Translations under genes and position numbers: made by a program | Part shown: positions 19,133 to 27,581 of the stretch, piece by piece | Position numbering within the stretch: the stretch's first letter is position 1 | Layout: each line of letters begins with the position of its first letter | Notes under the pieces: generated by a model | Seen by the model: only the letters and a program-made list of their open reading frames with translations | Databases searched by the model: none | Told to the model about the DNA's origin: nothing | Source of the DNA: Terriglobia bacterium | GTDB lineage: Bacteria; Acidobacteriota; Terriglobia; Bryobacterales; Bryobacteraceae | Reading direction: 5' to 3' | NCBI GenBank assembly: GCA_020073145.1 | Contig: JAIQFS010000020.1 | Span: forward strand, 29,879-93,878 | DNA length: 64,000 nt

Positions 19133-21340
19133 CTATTTTCCGGCGTGTTCTTTGTCGACGTCAAAATCCGCCCCGGTCGAATGGCAGATATCGCACGTCT
19201 CTCCGAATGTCGGACTGGTGTTCAACAAAGCGTGCCCCATGGCCGACCGCGTAAAGTGGCAGGCCGTGCAGGCTGAGGTCGTGGGCTGAACCGGGCTCAC
19301 CAGCCCTTGCGTGTCCAACACGGCGTTCTTGCCGATCGGGAAATTTGCTTCCGAGGTGTTGACGTGGCACATGTAGCATTTCGCCGTGTCGGCCACCGAG
19401 CCCGTGGGGCCCATGGCCGGGTAGCGGACGCCTGTGTTGGGAATGGAAGCCGGTACGGAAGCGAACGTCGCGCCAAAGTCATTGTGGCTGCCGCCGAAGC
19501 CGACGATGGTATAGGTCAGCCCGGCCGCTCCCAATTCCTCGCCCGTGTGAATCTTGTGCACCATGAGGGCGAAGTTCACCGACTGCGGAGGCAGGGCCTT
19601 GTCCGCCGCCACCACGGCGTTACCGCGCACCGAACTGTCGTTCTCGCTCGGATTATGGCACAGAACGCACATTTCGATCTGGTTCCGGTTCTCGCCATGG
19701 ACCGACAAACGTGAGTGGCATTGATTGCAGTTATTGATGCTCGCCACGGTGCGGCGCGGCACGACCGGACTGCCGTCCACCGAGAAGGGGAATACCACGT
19801 TATTAGCGCCATAGTTAACGCTCACCGGCGTTGTGGTGGTGGGATTGATGACAAAGGTGCGCCGACCTTCAATTCCGACCGCGTAGGTGCCCGTGGCGGT
19901 GGCCGGAATGGCATGCGTGAACGTGTACGAGCAGGTGCCATCCGGACTGCAGCTGGCCGTGGAAACCGGGTTTTCGGAGACGTAGCCCGGAGTGGTCGCG
20001 CCGAAGTTGGTGTAGCCGTAGTCCGAGGCCGGACCAGCCAGGACCAGCGCCAGGCGATTGGACCCGCCCGTCAACTGGGCCATGGAAACTCCGTTGCCTT
20101 TGGCATCCTTCACCGTAAAGGTGACGGTCGGTTTTTGCCCGGCGCTGCCGTTGACGACTTTGAGAATACTGAAGACCAGTCCCGGATTGGCCGCCGACTC
20201 TTGCGGGTAGACGTGCGCGCCCTTGATCGAAGTGTCAAACTCCAATTCGCCCTGAGGGAAGTGGCATTGGGCGCACTGATTGTCGGAGACTTGCGGCAGA
20301 TTGACGTGGTTCGCCCCGGTCGCGAAATTGACGTTGTCGTGGCAGGAGCCGCACGCCGCGCGGGTTGGATTCTGCAGCCAGGCGTTGGATTGCGTGGCAC
20401 CGGTGGTGGACTCGTGGCAGAACGCGCAGCGCCTCGGATCGGACGGCAGTTCCACGGTGGACCAGTCCGAGACCGCTTGGTTGAAGCCGATGATCTGATA
20501 AGGGGTCCCGGCCTGCACGCTCGGCAGTTCGCTGCCCATGTGAATCTTATGGATGAAGACCTTCATGTCCACCGTGTTACCGGTGTCGGGATCGGTGGTC
20601 TGCGGTGTATGGCACATGATGCACAGTTCCATGCTGCGGCGCGAACCGCCGTGGAACGCCAGTTGGTCGTGACACTTGTCGCAGGTCTGGGTGCGAATGA
20701 TGTCGCGCGGCGCAGCGGTGCCGCCGGCCGGCACGAAGTCATAGGTGGCATCGTCATAATTGGTGCCCAGGTCGAACTCTGTCAGGTTGCGCGAGCCATA
20801 GACCCCCACGCGGTGCGTGGCCGTTGGATCCCAAGCCCCGCCCCCTTGCGCCAAGGCCTTGGTCTTGAACGTATAGATGTACTCTCCGAGCGCCACCGCC
20901 TGCGTCGTCCCGCCCGAATCGGCCCCGGCCTGCACAGCCGTATTGTGCGTGATCGGACTGGTTTGCGATCGGGTGGCATACGAAACGTACTGCGCTTGCC
21001 CCTTCGGAATGTACGCCGCCAGGAAGCTCACGCTGATCGGACCGGGTGTGACAATTCCATCCTTGTCCAAGGCCAATCCCTTGGGATCCATCAGCTTGTA
21101 GTCCACGCTAATGGTACCGTCCGCGGCAATGTTGGCGGACACGATTTGAATGTTCAGCCCCGGGCGGATAAAGCTCAGGGTACTCGATGCCAGGTAATAC
21201 TCTTTGTCGTACACCGTATATCCGTTGTTCCCAAAGAATCGGCTCCGTTTGGCCGCGCTCATCAGGACTACGGACCCGGCAACCACAATCAGGGCCACGA
21301 GATAGCGGCGTGACCGAAGGACCGAAGTAAGAATCCGCAT
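19133..21340 (-). CDS. OmcA/MtrC-like extracellular decaheme cytochrome c
   Basis: The ATG at 21340 is chosen because GGAG sits 6 bases upstream; an in-frame ATG at 21346 lies directly on that site. 735 residues with ten CxxCH motifs in two pentaheme groups: CDKCH, CIMCH, CAFCH, CGSCH, CAQCH, then CNQCH, CVLCH, CYMCH, CTACH and CDICH. They are separated by a beta-sandwich domain near 370-500. The motifs CDKCHDQLAFHGGSR and FIHKIHMG (and the second-copy VHKIHTG) are typical of the family, which docks on the outer face of an MtrAB conduit and exchanges electrons with minerals or partner cells. The N-terminus is a hydrophobic signal without a lipobox cysteine, unlike Shewanella MtrC/OmcA. It is the first gene of the minus operon. 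Confidence 0.92.
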   Translation of the reverse strand: MRILTSVLRSRRYLVALIVVAGSVVLMSAAKRSRFFGNNGYTVYDKEYYLASSTLSFIRPGLNIQIVSANIAADGTISVDYKLMDPKGLALDKDGIVTPGPISVSFLAAYIPKGQAQYVSYATRSQTSPITHNTAVQAGADSGGTTQAVALGEYIYTFKTKALAQGGGAWDPTATHRVGVYGSRNLTEFDLGTNYDDATYDFVPAGGTAAPRDIIRTQTCDKCHDQLAFHGGSRRSMELCIMCHTPQTTDPDTGNTVDMKVFIHKIHMGSELPSVQAGTPYQIIGFNQAVSDWSTVELPSDPRRCAFCHESTTGATQSNAWLQNPTRAACGSCHDNVNFATGANHVNLPQVSDNQCAQCHFPQGELEFDTSIKGAHVYPQESAANPGLVFSILKVVNGSAGQKPTVTFTVKDAKGNGVSMAQLTGGSNRLALVLAGPASDYGYTNFGATTPGYVSENPVSTASCSPDGTCSYTFTHAIPATATGTYAVGIEGRRTFVINPTTTTPVSVNYGANNVVFPFSVDGSPVVPRRTVASINNCNQCHSRLSVHGENRNQIEMCVLCHNPSENDSSVRGNAVVAADKALPPQSVNFALMVHKIHTGEELGAAGLTYTIVGFGGSHNDFGATFASVPASIPNTGVRYPAMGPTGSVADTAKCYMCHVNTSEANFPIGKNAVLDTQGLVSPVQPTTSACTACHFTRSAMGHALLNTSPTFGETCDICHSTGADFDVDKEHAGK

Positions 21341-21499
21341 ACGCATCTCCAGTAAAAATCCGCTTCCGCCCACCCCAGTCAACCAAGAGGCAACTCGCTC
21401 GCCGGGGTGGAGCTCTGCCTCATCTACGAGCTAAAGGATCAAAGCACTCGCCAGTCCAAATCTCCAAACCAGGCAAAACGGACTCAGAGATCCTTTATT

Positions 21500-21543
21500 A
21501 TCTTAATGTTGGAAATTCCTACATGCAAGGAAGTTTCCTACAT
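21500..21543 (-). promoter_or_regulatory. Tandem operator-like repeats and weak promoter upstream of the decaheme operon
   Basis: Read on the minus strand, ATGTAGGAA occurs twice (21543-21535 and 21524-21516), 19 bases apart. Each copy continues into TTCC/TTTCC, giving GGAA-N1-2-TTCC half-palindromes. The helically spaced tandem pair resembles a two-dimer operator. A weak promoter can be drawn as TTGCAT (21528-21523), 17 bases, TAAGAT (21505-21500), with the second repeat in the spacer. It is about 160 bases upstream of the OmcA/MtrC-like start. The repeats are seen; regulation is inferred. Confidence 0.42.
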
Positions 21544-21614
21544 TCAGGTACCGATTTGGGTGAAAAGGCTGGAGTCCTGGGTGAAAACGCACCGGGGCGG
21601 GTTCTGCCACGCAG

Positions 21615-22142
21615 CTAGCTGTTGACGGGAATATTCTCGGAGGGGTAGGTGATCGACGTGCTTTCCACGCGCGCGAAGGGTGTCAGCCGGTGGGGCTGGC
21701 TCTTGGTCGCACTCAAGATGTGGAAGACGGGGACCCCGCGCACCGTCAAGGTGTCTGCAATCAACGAGCGATGACAGCGCCAGGGTACGGATTCCGCGCA
21801 CATGATGGCGGCCTGGGCAAGGGGCGCGACAGCCAGCAGGAGCTCCAGACTACGGGCGAACTCCTCGGTCTGCATGTAGTCGGCGTAACCCCGGAAACTG
21901 AGGTTCTTCCAGCCCGTGTTGGGCGAGTCTTTCCGCGTGTGGCGCAGACCTCCCAACCCGGGCATGTGGCGGTAGCCGATCCGTTCCGCTTCGAGAGCCA
22001 GGGGAAGGGTATCGAGATTGAACTGCGGATTGTGCCGCGAGCGCGGAACCGTCCGTACGTCCACCAGAAATTCCACGCCGTGCGCCTTCAGGATGTGAAG
22101 GAACTCGGCCAGGGGCCGATTGGAGTGTCCAATGGTCAGCAC
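21615..22142 (-). CDS. DUF488 family protein
   Basis: The GTG at 22142 is preferred: it sits 1 base after the ClC stop codon (TGAcGTG, translational coupling) and gives the family's normal N-terminus, LTIGHSNRPLAEFL. A longer reading from 22205 would lie inside the ClC gene. 175 residues. The motifs LVDVRTVPRSR (Asp/Arg) and the cysteine segment AAIMCAESVPWRCHRSLIA are the conserved features of DUF488. Its biochemical role is not established; nucleic-acid or stress roles have been suggested. It is co-transcribed with the channel gene. Confidence 0.85.
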   Translation of the reverse strand: MLTIGHSNRPLAEFLHILKAHGVEFLVDVRTVPRSRHNPQFNLDTLPLALEAERIGYRHMPGLGGLRHTRKDSPNTGWKNLSFRGYADYMQTEEFARSLELLLAVAPLAQAAIMCAESVPWRCHRSLIADTLTVRGVPVFHILSATKSQPHRLTPFARVESTSITYPSENIPVNS

Positions 22143-22143
22143 G

Positions 22144-23979
22144 TCACTTTCGCAAGGCCGAGTCGCGCGGACCAAACGGCAGGCGAATCCGCAGCACGCG
22201 TTCACGTTTGCGCTCGTCTTCGAGCGACCGGGTCCGAGCCTGCAACAAATCGGACAACGAGATCATGCCCACCAGTTTGCGCGCATCGCGGCCCTCGACA
22301 ACCGGCATGCGCGTGAATCCGCTTTCGGCCATCCGATTGACCACGACGCGCAGCGGTTCGTCGGCATAAGCCACCATCGGGTCGGTCTGGGCGAGTTCGG
22401 AGAGCGAACGTTCCGAGGTCGCCGCTCCTTCTTGTAAGATTCGATGGAGATTGCTGCGCGTGATGACCCCCAGTAGGCACTTCTCATCGTCTACGACGGG
22501 ATAGAGGGGTTGGCGTGGGTGATCACTTGCCAGTCGGCCAGCGGTCATGTTCCCGGGCAGGGCCACGATCTTGCTCCGCATCACCTCACGCACGAAAAGA
22601 ATCTCGAGCGGATCGACGGCATATTCACGGCTCAGGTGATAGCCGTGCCGGGCGATTTTCTCGGTCAGGATCGAACGCCGGAGCGTGAGGACAGAGAAGC
22701 CATAAGCGACGGTCACCGCCAGCAGAAGCGGCACCAGCATATTGACATCATGGGTGAGCTCCAGGGCGAAGATAACACCGGTCAGCGGGGAGCCCATGGC
22801 GCCTCCCAGGATCGCGCCCATGCTCACCAGCGGCCAGAAGCCGGCGCCTTCGTGGGGCAGGAACATGGCTTCGAGCCCGCCCAGCGCGCCGCCCATCATC
22901 AGCAGGGGCGCGAGCACACCGCCCGAGGTTCCGGACCCCAGCGACACGGCCCAGATCACCGACTTGACCAGCAGAATGCCCAGGAGCATGTTGCGCGCCA
23001 CCGAGCCCTGCAGCAGAGCCCCGATGGTGTCATAACCGACTCCTAATGCCTGGGGGAAGACCAGACCGCCCAATCCAATGACCAGCCCGCCGACCATCGG
23101 CCACCACATCCAGTGAATGGGTAGCTTCAGGAAGGCATCTTCGGAGGCATACACCATGAGGGTCACGACGGCCGAGAGAGCCCCGGCGAGCACTCCGGCC
23201 AGAAGGCACCCCAAAAGCCCGTCGGGCCCGATAAACACCGGGTGTTGGGGCACTGGAAACAAAGGGCCGATTCCGAGTACGTAACGGCGTGCCGCGCCGG
23301 CTGTGACACTGGCCAGCGCGACGGGAATGAGGCTCCGCGGCTTCCATTCGAACAAGAGCAGCTCCACGGCCAGCAACACACCGGCCACGGGGGCCGCGAA
23401 GGTAGCGGACATGCCCGCAGCTGCCCCAGCGACCAGCAGCGTCTTGCGCTCGACGCTCGACAAGTGGAAGAGCTGGGCGATCATAGAACCGACCGCGCCC
23501 CCAGTCATGATGATCGGTCCTTCGGCTCCAAACGGTCCGCCCGAGCCGATTGAGATGGCGCTCGAAAGCGGCTTCAGAATCGCCAGCTTTGGCGCCACTT
23601 TGCTGCCATTGATCAGGATGGCCTCGATGGCTTCCGGAATGCCGTGCCCGCGGATCCGCTCCGAGCCGTAACGCGCCATCAGCCCGACAATCAATGCGCC
23701 CACCACCGGCACGGCGATTTCCCAGGCTCCCAACTGGTTCGCCGCCGGCGAGACCAACGCGGTGCCCCAGCGCTGGAAGAAGAAGAGATTGGTGAAAATT
23801 CCGATCAACCGCAGGAGCGCGAACGCGATATAGGTCGTGACCACGCCGATGCCTATGGCGAGGGTCGAGATCATCAGCATGCGAGGCGTGGCGGTGAAGT
23901 CTCCCAACTTCTCCGCCCCGGCCGACGCCTGCCGGTGGGCATTCTTCTGCGTGTCATCGTCGTTAGGCTGCTGGAACAT
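22144..23979 (-). CDS. ClC-family chloride channel/antiporter with C-terminal CBS pair
   Basis: 611 residues. The membrane domain (about 35-440) has the selectivity motifs GSGGPFGAEGP near 146-156 (gating Glu present) and GMSATFAAPVAGVLLAVELL. The C-terminal cytosolic CBS pair (about 455-600; LYPVVDDEKCLLGVI and FTRMPVVEGRDARKLVGMI) would sense nucleotides or ionic strength. It transports chloride or a similar anion across the inner membrane, as a channel or in exchange for protons. It lies directly downstream of the MarR gene (8-base gap), so it is probably a MarR target. Confidence 0.92.
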   Translation of the reverse strand: MFQQPNDDDTQKNAHRQASAGAEKLGDFTATPRMLMISTLAIGIGVVTTYIAFALLRLIGIFTNLFFFQRWGTALVSPAANQLGAWEIAVPVVGALIVGLMARYGSERIRGHGIPEAIEAILINGSKVAPKLAILKPLSSAISIGSGGPFGAEGPIIMTGGAVGSMIAQLFHLSSVERKTLLVAGAAAGMSATFAAPVAGVLLAVELLLFEWKPRSLIPVALASVTAGAARRYVLGIGPLFPVPQHPVFIGPDGLLGCLLAGVLAGALSAVVTLMVYASEDAFLKLPIHWMWWPMVGGLVIGLGGLVFPQALGVGYDTIGALLQGSVARNMLLGILLVKSVIWAVSLGSGTSGGVLAPLLMMGGALGGLEAMFLPHEGAGFWPLVSMGAILGGAMGSPLTGVIFALELTHDVNMLVPLLLAVTVAYGFSVLTLRRSILTEKIARHGYHLSREYAVDPLEILFVREVMRSKIVALPGNMTAGRLASDHPRQPLYPVVDDEKCLLGVITRSNLHRILQEGAATSERSLSELAQTDPMVAYADEPLRVVVNRMAESGFTRMPVVEGRDARKLVGMISLSDLLQARTRSLEDERKRERVLRIRLPFGPRDSALRK

Positions 23980-23987
23980 CGTCCTCC

Positions 23988-24437
23988 TTACGGGCGGGCC
24001 TCGGCTTCGGGAGGCAGGCTCCGAAGCAGTTCGCCGAGTGCGTTCACCAATCGGGGTCCGGAATTGCGCAACTCATCGCGGTGAATGAGCGAGAGGCGCT
24101 TCAGGATCTCTTCTCCCTTGGCCGTGAGTTTCACTCGGACTTGCCGCCGATCATCCCTTCCGCGAGCTCGTTGGACCAGGCCGTGCTCGACCAGCCGGTC
24201 GATCAGACCCACGGCGCTATTGTGGCGCACCAGAAGGTAATCGGCGATCTGGCGGACGGTGGGACCGTCCGGCTCGTCCAGGGTGCGCACCGCCAGCAAA
24301 AACTGATGCTGCTGAGGTTCCAGCCCCTCTTGACGGGTGGCCAGTTCACTGAACCGCAGAAAGTGACGGATCCGGTAGCGAAACTCTCCCAACGCCAGAT
24401 AGTCTCGGGGCGACAGCGCGGGGGACTCTCCAGGCAT
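23988..24437 (-). CDS. MarR family transcriptional regulator
   Basis: 149 residues from the ATG at 24437; a GTG at 24455 in the same frame is possible but lies inside the operator. A winged HTH is visible: VRQIADYLLVRHNSAVGLIDRL as the recognition region, and ARGRDDRRQVRVKLT as the wing. These proteins bind palindromes as dimers and are released by small ligands or oxidation; there is no cysteine here to suggest redox sensing. It leads an operon with the ClC channel and DUF488 genes and probably represses itself through the palindrome at 24441-24463. Confidence 0.9.
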   Translation of the reverse strand: MPGESPALSPRDYLALGEFRYRIRHFLRFSELATRQEGLEPQQHQFLLAVRTLDEPDGPTVRQIADYLLVRHNSAVGLIDRLVEHGLVQRARGRDDRRQVRVKLTAKGEEILKRLSLIHRDELRNSGPRLVNALGELLRSLPPEAEARP

Positions 24438-24440
24438 CAA

Positions 24441-24463
24441 CTTATATCGTAGCACGATATAAG
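24441..24463 (-). promoter_or_regulatory. Perfect palindrome, probable MarR operator
   Basis: CTTATATCGT-AGC-ACGATATAAG on the plus strand: 10-base arms with a 3-base centre, ending 4 bases before the MarR ATG. Location and symmetry are those of an autoregulatory MarR site; binding here would block transcription and initiation. No good Shine-Dalgarno is present between it and the start. Confidence 0.65.
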
Positions 24464-24595
24464 CGCAGGAGCCTTGAAATTTAGACTACGGAATTTTCCT
24501 AATCTCGATCAGATTTCTCTTGATTCCGATGGGTGAGGTTGTTTACATTAGAGAACGTCCGAGAAATCCGAACCCGACTAGGAGAATTCTGGTAG

Positions 24596-24829
24596 ATGAT
24601 GCCGCTCCCGCTGCCCTCCCCCGCTTCTGCCGAACGAAGCCGCCTCATGCCTGTGGAGGTTCTGCGCCGACAGGCGCTGGAACGCCTCTATGAACGCCGC
24701 GACACGGTGGAGAACCTGATCCGCTCTCTAGAAGACTATCAGCGTACGCAGGTTGAAACTCGACCCACTTGTGTGGAGATCAGTTCTCGCCGGATGTGTT
24801 CGTCAAGTTTCGCTCAATCGCGAATTTGA
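24596..24829 (+). CDS. Small helical protein of unknown function
   Basis: 77 residues. AGGAGA lies 12 bases upstream of ATGATG. The middle (about 19-53, VEVLRRQALERLYERR...LIRSLEDYQRT) is a strongly charged amphipathic helix or coiled coil. The C-terminal 20 residues overlap the 3' end of the convergent response regulator and are less convincing. It resembles in style the small protein at 27220 (helix with an IQSLERL/LIRSLED core). I recognise no family. Confidence 0.5.
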   Translation: MMPLPLPSPASAERSRLMPVEVLRRQALERLYERRDTVENLIRSLEDYQRTQVETRPTCVEISSRRMCSSSFAQSRI

Positions 24830-25436
24830 CCAATCCCACGAGATCGTGGACATTCAGTTTACGCATCAGGCTAGCTTTGTAAGTGTCCACGGTCTTAGGG
24901 CTGATCTCGAGCAGCTCGGCGATGTCTTTGGGCCGCCGCCCGTTGACCAGGAGGGAAAAGACCTCCATCTCTCGAGGGCTCAGGCTGGCCAGAGGGTCGG
25001 GGCCGGTGTCGCCATGAGTGAAGAACCCCGCCCCCTTAAGAAGAGGCGAGATATAGGTTCCTCCGTCGCGGACGTAATTGATGGCGTCCAGCAGGTGACG
25101 GAAGAGCCCGTCTTTCAGCAGGTAGGCGTCGGCGCCGGCCCGGAAGGCCTCGGTCACGGTGGTGGCCTGGCGGGTGATCGACAGGATCATCAGCTTGGAA
25201 GAGCACCCGGCGGCGCGGATCCGGCGAATGGCCTCTACGCCGGTCATTCCGGGCATGTTCATGTCGAGCAGGGCGAAGTCGGGTTTCAGGGATGTGATCA
25301 TCTCCACCGCGGCGGCCCCGTCGGAACATTGCCCCACCACCCGCAGACCTTCCTTGGCGAGCAGCGCCGCGAACCCTTCGCGCACGATGTTGTGGTCATC
25401 GGCGAGGACCACAGTGGCTTCTGGCGATTCCGGCAT
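24780..25436 (-). CDS. NarL/FixJ family response regulator
   Basis: 218 residues from the ATG at 25436, preceded by GAGAGGAGGAG; a GTG at 25457 overlapping the kinase stop (GTGA) is an alternative. The receiver has acidic DD in VVLADDHN, phospho-acceptor Asp in FALLDMNMPG (near residue 58), and Lys in YLLKDG. The LuxR HTH is at the C-terminus (LSPREMEVFSLLVNG...SPKTVDTYKASLMRKL). It is downstream of and coupled to its kinase partner. Targets are unknown. Confidence 0.92.
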   Translation of the reverse strand: MPESPEATVVLADDHNIVREGFAALLAKEGLRVVGQCSDGAAAVEMITSLKPDFALLDMNMPGMTGVEAIRRIRAAGCSSKLMILSITRQATTVTEAFRAGADAYLLKDGLFRHLLDAINYVRDGGTYISPLLKGAGFFTHGDTGPDPLASLSPREMEVFSLLVNGRRPKDIAELLEISPKTVDTYKASLMRKLNVHDLVGLVKFAIERNLTNTSGEN

Positions 25437-25453
25437 ACTCCTCCTCTCGGGTG

Positions 25454-26500
25454 TCACGGTTCCGTCTGAGTCAACGGCACGGTTACTTCCAGTGTAGTGC
25501 CGATGGCCCCGCTGTCCACTACCAATCTACCTCCCAAGGCTTCGGCTTCGTCCCGGATCGACCGAAGGCCAATGCCACCGGCGACGCTGGCGGGGGCGCT
25601 AAAGACCAGGCCGGCATCAAACCCGACACCGTCGTCCCGAAAGGTCAGGATGATCTGCCCGTTGTTTTCGGTGAGTTCGGCTTCCACTCGAGTGGCGCGC
25701 GAGTGCCGGATCAAATTGGAGATGGCCTCTTGCGCCGCGCGATAGAGCACCACCTTGGCATCCAACTCGGGCTCTTGCGACAGCGGGCCCAGCCGGAGTT
25801 CGGCCTGGAACCGTTGCGGCAGGCCGCTGAGTGACCAGAGCTGCTGCAAAGCGGCTTCGAGCGTGAGCCTCTGCCATTCCGGCGGATGCAAGCGCTTGGA
25901 AATGGAGCGTACCTGCTCCAGGGCGTCGGCGGTAAGAGCGGAAATGCGGTCGAGGGCCTCCCGCACCGGGCCGCCCGGCGCGGGGAAGTTGCTCGAGATG
26001 ACTTCGGTTTGCAGCTGGATGGCGGAGAGCTGCTGTCCCACACTGGTGTGCAACTCCTGGCCCAAGCGTTGGCGCTCCAGTTCGATTTGCCGCAGGGCGC
26101 GGCTGCGGACGGGGCGCTGGCGGGTGCGGCGCGACAACCGCCGCTCGGCTTGCTGCAGGCGGAAATAGTGCCAGAGCAATCGGGCTTGCAGGCGGAGCAG
26201 CTCGATCTCGTGCTCCCGGGCGAGGTCCCCGTCGGCCGGCGCCGGACGCAAGCCGACCAGCACCGTCGCCCCCAACTCCAGCAGGCGCGAATAGCACAGT
26301 TCCCCACGAGCGCCCGGCGGCGCCGCGGCCCCAGCGGGCAGCCAGCGCGGGATGGTCCCTATCAGGTTCTCGGCCGGGCCCAGCGCCGCCCTGGCCTGTT
26401 CACTCATCCAGAGCACACGTCCAGTCCGGTCGCATTCCACCAAGAATGGATACGACAGTCTTCGGTCACGAAAAGGCTTTACGGGTGCGCCAGGGCTCAA
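25454..26500 (-). CDS. Soluble sensor histidine kinase (HisKA_3)
   Basis: 348 residues, with no membrane helix. The N-terminal region (about 10-90) is PAS-like in appearance (YPFLVECDRTGRVLWMSEQA). A basic helix (about 100-140) leads to the HisKA_3 box GQELHTSVGQQL with phospho-acceptor His151. HATPase motifs follow: AAQEAISNLIRHSRA and DDGVGFDAG. The start appears to be TTG and is uncertain. A cytoplasmic signal, such as a redox cofactor or ligand bound to the PAS-like domain, is expected. It is followed by its response regulator. Confidence 0.88.
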   Translation of the reverse strand: MSPGAPVKPFRDRRLSYPFLVECDRTGRVLWMSEQARAALGPAENLIGTIPRWLPAGAAAPPGARGELCYSRLLELGATVLVGLRPAPADGDLAREHEIELLRLQARLLWHYFRLQQAERRLSRRTRQRPVRSRALRQIELERQRLGQELHTSVGQQLSAIQLQTEVISSNFPAPGGPVREALDRISALTADALEQVRSISKRLHPPEWQRLTLEAALQQLWSLSGLPQRFQAELRLGPLSQEPELDAKVVLYRAAQEAISNLIRHSRATRVEAELTENNGQIILTFRDDGVGFDAGLVFSAPASVAGGIGLRSIRDEAEALGGRLVVDSGAIGTTLEVTVPLTQTEP

Positions 26501-26648
26501 CCCCGATATCTCCGATGGTGCAGGACGTTTGCTTAGAAATCATGGCAGGTTGTTCCGTAACCTTCAATGTGCATCCGTACCTAGTACGTTGGTTAATAAC
26601 CGAAGTACTTGCACCAAGATGCGTAGATGTATTATAAGTAAATTACTG

Positions 26649-27119
26649 ATGGCACGTGTCCTCAGTTACGTACCACGGGCAGCCATTTTCCTAGCTGGCG
26701 TGGCGGCTGGTGTTCTTACCAGTACTCGCCGCGAAGGGACAGGTGTCGATTCCGGCGCGGTCCAGGACTTGAAGCGGTCCTTGGCGGAGCTAGAGGCGCG
26801 CGTAGCGTCCCAGGAGGCAAGCCAGGCCGGCCGGTTCAGCCAGATCGAAACGCGGCTGGAGGAACACGCGGCCAAGCTTTCCGAGATCCCATCCACAACC
26901 CAGATTGTGGCGGCTATGGAGCAGTTGCTCTCCAAGACAATGGCTTCGCTGGACGAACGTCTCAGCACCCAGGCGCACTCAATCGAGGTTCTGAAGACCA
27001 CGGTGTCCCAGACCGACAGCCTGCTCGAGCGCGTGCTGGAGTCCCTCGACTCCCTTCAGAGTTATTCCGAGACATCCGATCAGCCGGTCGATTCGTTGCT
27101 CGAACGTCCAGCTGTCTAG
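26649..27119 (+). CDS. Membrane-anchored coiled-coil protein, unknown function
   Basis: 156 residues from the ATG at 26649 (an in-frame ATG at 26619 is an alternative). One membrane segment (about 9-25, AAIFLAGVAAGVL) is followed by long heptad-like helices (LKRSLAELEARVASQE; FSQIETRLEEHAAKL; SLLERVLESLDSLQ). It looks like a single-pass inner-membrane protein with a coiled-coil tail. No family is recognised. It is divergent from the kinase, with an AT-rich upstream region at 26560-26640 that could hold its promoter. Confidence 0.6.
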   Translation: MARVLSYVPRAAIFLAGVAAGVLTSTRREGTGVDSGAVQDLKRSLAELEARVASQEASQAGRFSQIETRLEEHAAKLSEIPSTTQIVAAMEQLLSKTMASLDERLSTQAHSIEVLKTTVSQTDSLLERVLESLDSLQSYSETSDQPVDSLLERPAV

Positions 27120-27219
27120 CGATCGCGTGCCTGTCGCCCGAGGCGATATTCTGATCGAGCTCTAAGCGCAATCTGATTTGATTTACTCCTGAAAAGTTTT
27201 ATTCTCTCTAGAACGATCC

Positions 27220-27426
27220 ATGGAATTGGAGAAGGTCTTAACCCAACTGCGTCATGAGTTGCACCATCTGGATTTGGCGATCCAGAGCCTGGAGCGGCTT
27301 CACCAGAGCATTCGCCGGCGGGGCCGGCCGCCTTCGTGGCTGTCCGGCGGGAAAAAGATGGCCAAGAGAAAGCGCGGGCCGGGCGGGAAGCCGCACGGTC
27401 CAGGCGCGGGAAAGAAACCCGAGTAA
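27220..27426 (+). CDS. Small basic helical protein, unknown function
   Basis: 68 residues. The N-terminal amphipathic helix (LEKVLTQLRHELHHLDLAIQ, 3-22, then SLERLH) is followed by a Lys/Arg/Gly-rich tail (RRRGRPPSW, KKMAKRKRGPGGK) that suggests nucleic-acid binding. No clear Shine-Dalgarno. The helix core resembles that of the small protein at 24596. Compositional bias makes a chance reading less likely but does not exclude it. Confidence 0.5.
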   Translation: MELEKVLTQLRHELHHLDLAIQSLERLHQSIRRRGRPPSWLSGGKKMAKRKRGPGGKPHGPGAGKKPE

Positions 27427-27581
27427 AGACGTGGGCCCGTTCGATGAGCACGGGCGGCTCACAAACCGCTCGTCGGTAGGAACACGAACCGCCTGACCCA
27501 ACCGCACAACTGCAGGCGCCGCGGGAGAGCGGCCCTCGGTCGCGTGAACGGGACGATCCCTTCAATGAGAGAGAACTGGTC

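Noticed and set aside
19715..21313. 532-codon plus-strand frame opposite the OmcA/MtrC-like gene
   Set aside because: Antisense shadow; the sense strand has ten heme motifs in register.
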